From contig JH153313.1 of assembly GCA_000226015.1 (NCBI GenBank), positions 101,165 through 147,480 of the forward strand: a DNA stretch of 46,316 nucleotides. The letters run 5' to 3'. A program made the translations under genes and the position numbers. The notes below the pieces were generated by a model. The model had not been told where the DNA came from and did no database searches. It was given only the letters and a program-made list of their open reading frames with translations. Below, one piece after another: positions 42,812-46,316 of the stretch (the first letter of the stretch is position 1; each line of letters begins with the position of its first letter). Source of the DNA: Mnemiopsis leidyi. Lineage: Eukaryota; Ctenophora; Tentaculata; Lobata; Bolinopsidae.

Positions 42812-45522
42812 ATGTCGCTGTTGGTTGTGTCAATATCGGAGATGCTGGCTTTATCAGGAGAGAGTGTTGAGCAGATAGTGAGACATGACGGAAACCTCAC
42901 TCCACCCGTCTCCATCTACAACACCACAGTAGCCAGCAGTATCGCTACCATCTCCAGCCTCCCTCTCGGCCTTGTGGCTATCGTCATCAACTTTATGCTT
43001 ATATACAGTGAGTTTTTTATCATCCTCTATATACTGATAAACAGTGAGCTTTATTGTCAATTTCTTTCTTTATTGATATTCATTTTGGCATCAACTTCTC
43101 ATTAATCGTGTGTAAACATTAACAACTCTCAGGTATAAAAAGGAGTGGGGAGTACCAGCCAGCTACTTACAAAATATACCTTCACATCGCATTTTGTGAC
43201 TTGCTTAACGGTTTGGTGGGCGTGGTCACTGCTAGCTTCATGCTTCAGGTTGGATATTGATATTACATTCATAGCAATTTTTACTGAGTCATTAATTTAG
43301 TATCTAGGAAGTATAAGAAATCTTGTTTTAAATTTTAGTATAGTCACGAATTTCTTCTGTCTGCATTATATTTAGAATATCACAATCTTTATTCCTCTGT
43401 GCCAATTCTTTCAAATTCACCGTACTCTGGTATGGCGGTTTCTCAACTTCTATTTTCTGAATCTGACTGCCCGGATTTTAATGTTAAATTGATAATTGCA
43501 CTCAGAACATGAGAAGTCCAATAGACCCGGAGGTAGCTGATAAATTCTGTGAATACTTCGCTCCTCTTCCCACCTGTGTGATTAACCTGCTGCTCTATCT
43601 CATGACTCTCATGGCCTTCCTTAGGGTGGGTGTTGAAGACAGCGTCATTGAAATAGAAAAAAAATTAATAGTCACTATGATTTATGACAATACTAACTGG
43701 CACTAAATACTGATAGTAAACTTTGATTTATCTTTAGACTTTATAAGATTAAATTTCGTTGCAACCCGTAACTTCGCTGGTCTAGATTTATATGTTCATG
43801 ATTACAGCTGTTCATTTTAAATTATACGTTTTAAATTAAGCACCATTCATCATATTATATCTTACATTTAACATTTGCATTTTAAATTTTACATTTCAGG
43901 TACTTATCTTATGTTTTCCCCAATTGAGAATGTCGACTTTTCACGTAAACTTCATCATATTTCTCCTGTATTTACTGGCAGCCAGTTTCAGACTCTGGTA
44001 CGCTTACACAACTGGTAAGTCCTAATTTTAATTTCATATTTACAAGTATTCCTATATTGTCCGACATAATTATCGTGGACATAACTTGCAAGCTGATGGC
44101 CTTAGCATGAATAATTATGCCTTTGACGTTCATGTCCGAAGAAAACATTGGTCAATATTAGTTCTATTTTTCTGACATCGATCATCACCTGACTACCTGA
44201 GAATTACTGTCTATGATGAAACTTGTGACTATGAAAAATAAACAGTATATTCTTTGATGATTGAAATCATGAAAAAAATGTCTTATTATTTATATCTTTT
44301 GTCTTCATCAGCAATTCCTCAAAGCGAAAATCGGTATATAATTATAAAAAAAAAAAAAAATTTAAACTACGTACAACTTCCGAAATATTCCGTGTACGGA
44401 CATCTTAAGGAGCTGGTGAGTACCAAGCAGAATTCATTATCACCTGATATGCAAGTTCAAACTCATTCTGAATGGAATAGACATTACACCAAAGTGGGAT
44501 TCGCGTCACTGATATCCTCCGAGATTAAATTCCAGGATAAATCCTGTACCAATCACAGCTTGGTGGCCTGGACTGCCTGCCTCGGACGGGTTTCGAACAC
44601 CCGGTCTTCGGCGTGGGAAGCGAGTGCTAGTACCACTACACCACCCGGCATATAATTATACGGTCCGAAAATTTCAAATTTACCAGGACTGTCTCGAGCG
44701 TGAATAATTATGTCCGTGTCGACTTATGTCCGTGCTTAATAAGTCCGTGATAATTATGTCCGAGCATATAGATGATCTTCTCGTCCTGAAATAAATGGTA
44801 CTGGTAGAGATATGTCCAAAAACCCGAAAATGGCTCAAAAAACCTCATAAAAATGATTTTGATATTATCATATAAGTATAATTTTTCTAATAGTCCCTGT
44901 TCAACTGTATCTGTTCAAGTGTAATTCAAATCCCCTCTCCTCAGTAAAGACGATGGCACTGCCAGACGGATGGTGTATCTACTACACAGAGCCAAATAAC
45001 TTCACCCCTGACGATCAGTACTACTACGCTCTGGCTGATGCGGTCCCGGTCATAACGTGCTCCTTCTGCATCATGATATGTTTGGTCGTGGTAGGATGCA
45101 AAGTCAGGAAAGTTTCCCGACCTCAGACAGCAAGTTACGATTACAACAGTGTGAACGAATCTACACCTTTCTTCATCCAGAGACGAGTGGTAAACGAACA
45201 GTTGTCTGTTGCCAGGAGTATTGTCAACAATATTCTGGTCACGTTTTTAGTGTGCTACAGTGCTGCCTTTTACATCGAGTGTCGACACCTGCTTCATGCA
45301 CTGAATCTGGTCAACTATGAGTACGTTTCGTTTGACGATCCTGATGGTCCGCCCGCTTTTGATAACACCTCGCTTTTGATATTTAGACTAAAGTTCTCGC
45401 TAACGATCTTCTTCTCCATAATTAATCCTGTTCTGGTGTTCAGAGGATCTGCTATTTTTAGAAACAATATCGGGGGTCTTTTTGAAGTAGACGACTTTTC
45501 TTATGTTGTGAGCGCCCAATAA
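42812..45522 (+). CDS. Divergent class A (rhodopsin-like) orphan GPCR, 5 exons
   Basis: Exons: 42812-43007, 43133-43248, 43506-43625, 43900-44014, 44945-45522; phases agree. A short N-terminus with N-glycosylation sequons (NLT, NTT) precedes TM1 (SLPLGLVAIVINFML). TM2 has the class A LxxxD (LHIAFCDLLNG). TM3/TM4 lie in exons 3-4, where the position of the (D/E)RY motif reads LRV (FLRVLILCFPQLR). A Cys in exon 3 (PLPTCVINLLL) and another in the second loop (GWCIYY) could form the usual disulfide. TM5 is AVPVITCSFCIMICLVVVG; TM6 lacks the CWxP motif. TM7 is SIINPVLVFRG, i.e. NPxxF in place of NPxxY, followed by a short tail. Ligand unknown. Intron 4 holds a SINE, and the stop codon lies in a short direct repeat. 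Confidence 0.82.
44346..44650 (-). mobile_element. tRNA-Gly-derived SINE, copy 2
   Basis: Nearly identical to the copy at 37613-37907 over its whole length (one clear substitution in the body plus tail differences). tRNA-like head at 44578-44650. Flanking ATATAATTATA on both sides (about 44335-44345 and 44650-44660) is a clear target-site duplication. It is inserted in intron 4 of the class A GPCR, opposite to the gene. Confidence 0.9.
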
Positions 45523-45632
45523 GCGATTGTTAGCTTGCCTGGGGACCTAATTCTTTGTCGGAGGGAAACGTAAAGATGGAACCGTGGAGAGAGCCAGGTA
45601 GCGCCCGGTAATTCAAATTGTGAGCGCCCAAT
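45506..45632 (+). repeat. 15-bp direct repeat around the GPCR stop codon
   Basis: TTGTGAGCGCCCAAT occurs at 45506-45520 and 45618-45632. The first copy contains the last codons of the GPCR. Related GCGCCC / GTGCCC words follow up to the reverse transcriptase frame. Confidence 0.75.
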
Positions 45633-45645
45633 TTGACAGTTGTTA

Positions 45646-46316
45646 GTGCCCTATTGGACAGTCGTTTGCGCCCTGCGATAGTCCAATAGGAACTGCTATC
45701 GGCCAGTTTGGTGACTCATTTTATAGGCAGAAACGAGGTGTACCAACTGGAGGTTCACTTTGTGTACAACTAGCGAATATCGCTGTTTATTATGTCATGA
45801 GAAAGTTTGTATACAGTGATGAACAACTCATGGAAAAGGTTCCTTGCCTCAAACGATACATAGATGATGGCGCTGGATTTTATGCAGGTACCAAACGCCA
45901 GTTCAGCGAATTCATTAACACAGTCAACTCCCGAATTGGTACCTTGGGTCTCAATATAGACGAGCACAATATAGTCGACCCTGGGGAATATGTGGCCTTT
46001 TTAGATATCCAGTTTACCTTTGACCCAGAAGGAACCTTGCAAACGGATCTCTATGTAAAACCTACTGATTCCAGATCCTACCTCCAATTTGGAAGCACTC
46101 ATCCCAACCATGTGTTTAGTGCTATAGTCTATTCACAATGTGTTCGCCTAAGAAGGATCATTAATGACAATGACAGGCTCTCAAGACGACTTGCAGAACT
46201 TGAAGTTGCCTTTCTCAACTCTAACTACCCTAGCCGTATGGTCAACAACATCATCACCAAGGTTTCCTCGATGCCCAGAATCCTCAAAGACCAAAAGAAC
46301 AGGTCCAATGCCTCAA
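45646..46316 (+). mobile_element. Penelope-like retroelement, reverse transcriptase fragment (runs off the window)
   Basis: One open frame without stops from about 45646 to the window end (over 220 codons). Motifs: RGVPTGGSLCVQLANIAV (RT block with the G-x-P-x-G-S pattern), catalytic YIDDGAGFYAG (YxDD), VAFLDIQFTF and DLYVKPTDSRSYLQFGSTHP followed by R-rich RLRRI. The last blocks are typical of Penelope-like elements and related RTs. The N-terminal fingers are absent, so the element is 5'-truncated or its start lies in an unrecognised part. Any GIY-YIG endonuclease would be beyond the window. The frame is clean, so it may be young. Confidence 0.75.

Overview
The window is animal nuclear DNA: AT-rich, with split genes, canonical GT-AG introns of roughly 50 to 1,000 bp, short intergenic gaps, tRNA-derived SINEs, a Penelope-like reverse transcriptase and many intronic minisatellites. 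The gene content (adhesion GPCR, class A GPCR, cystinosin, GNL3, GLRX3, TSSC4) is metazoan. The compact layout and a large gene nested in another gene's intron suggest a compact invertebrate genome. A non-bilaterian such as a ctenophore would fit, but the sequence alone does not fix the species.

Layout. 1-640 is a purine-rich simple tract, followed by an unassigned possible terminal exon. Then on the + strand: GNL3/nucleostemin (2344-4598, 6 exons), a single-exon GT31 beta-1,3-glycosyltransferase (4943-5926), GLRX3/PICOT (6848-10090, 8 exons), a TSSC4 homologue (10523-12645, 7 exons), cystinosin (13179-16843, 8 exons), and a proline/serine-rich gene whose N-terminal coiled coil resembles GPS2 (18066-40595, about 13 exons, one intron of 17.3 kb). 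Inside that intron, on the - strand, lies a complete 29-exon adhesion GPCR (36299-23969). It has a signal peptide, Ig, two copies of an unassigned domain, EGF, LDLa, CCP-like, ephrin-receptor-like Cys-rich and duplicated hormone-receptor-type segments, then GAIN with an intact GPS, 7TM and an acidic tail. A 5-exon divergent class A GPCR follows (42812-45522, +), and the window ends inside a Penelope-like reverse transcriptase.

The genes do not form a pathway; they are ordinary neighbours: ribosome biogenesis (GNL3), Fe-S handling (GLRX3), U5 snRNP assembly (TSSC4), lysosomal cystine export (CTNS), glycosylation, chromatin/transcription (GPS2-like) and reception (two GPCRs).

The most unusual pattern is that minisatellites in this window repeatedly abut or contain real splice junctions. 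Units carry copies of the genuine 3' or 5' splice site, so rows of decoy sites lie next to the real one in at least seven introns across four genes. I suggest this as the signal most worth pursuing. Other points: a one-base frameshift in a G homopolymer of the GPS2-like gene, two nearly identical tRNA-Gly-derived SINEs, and several departures from catalytic or signature motifs.
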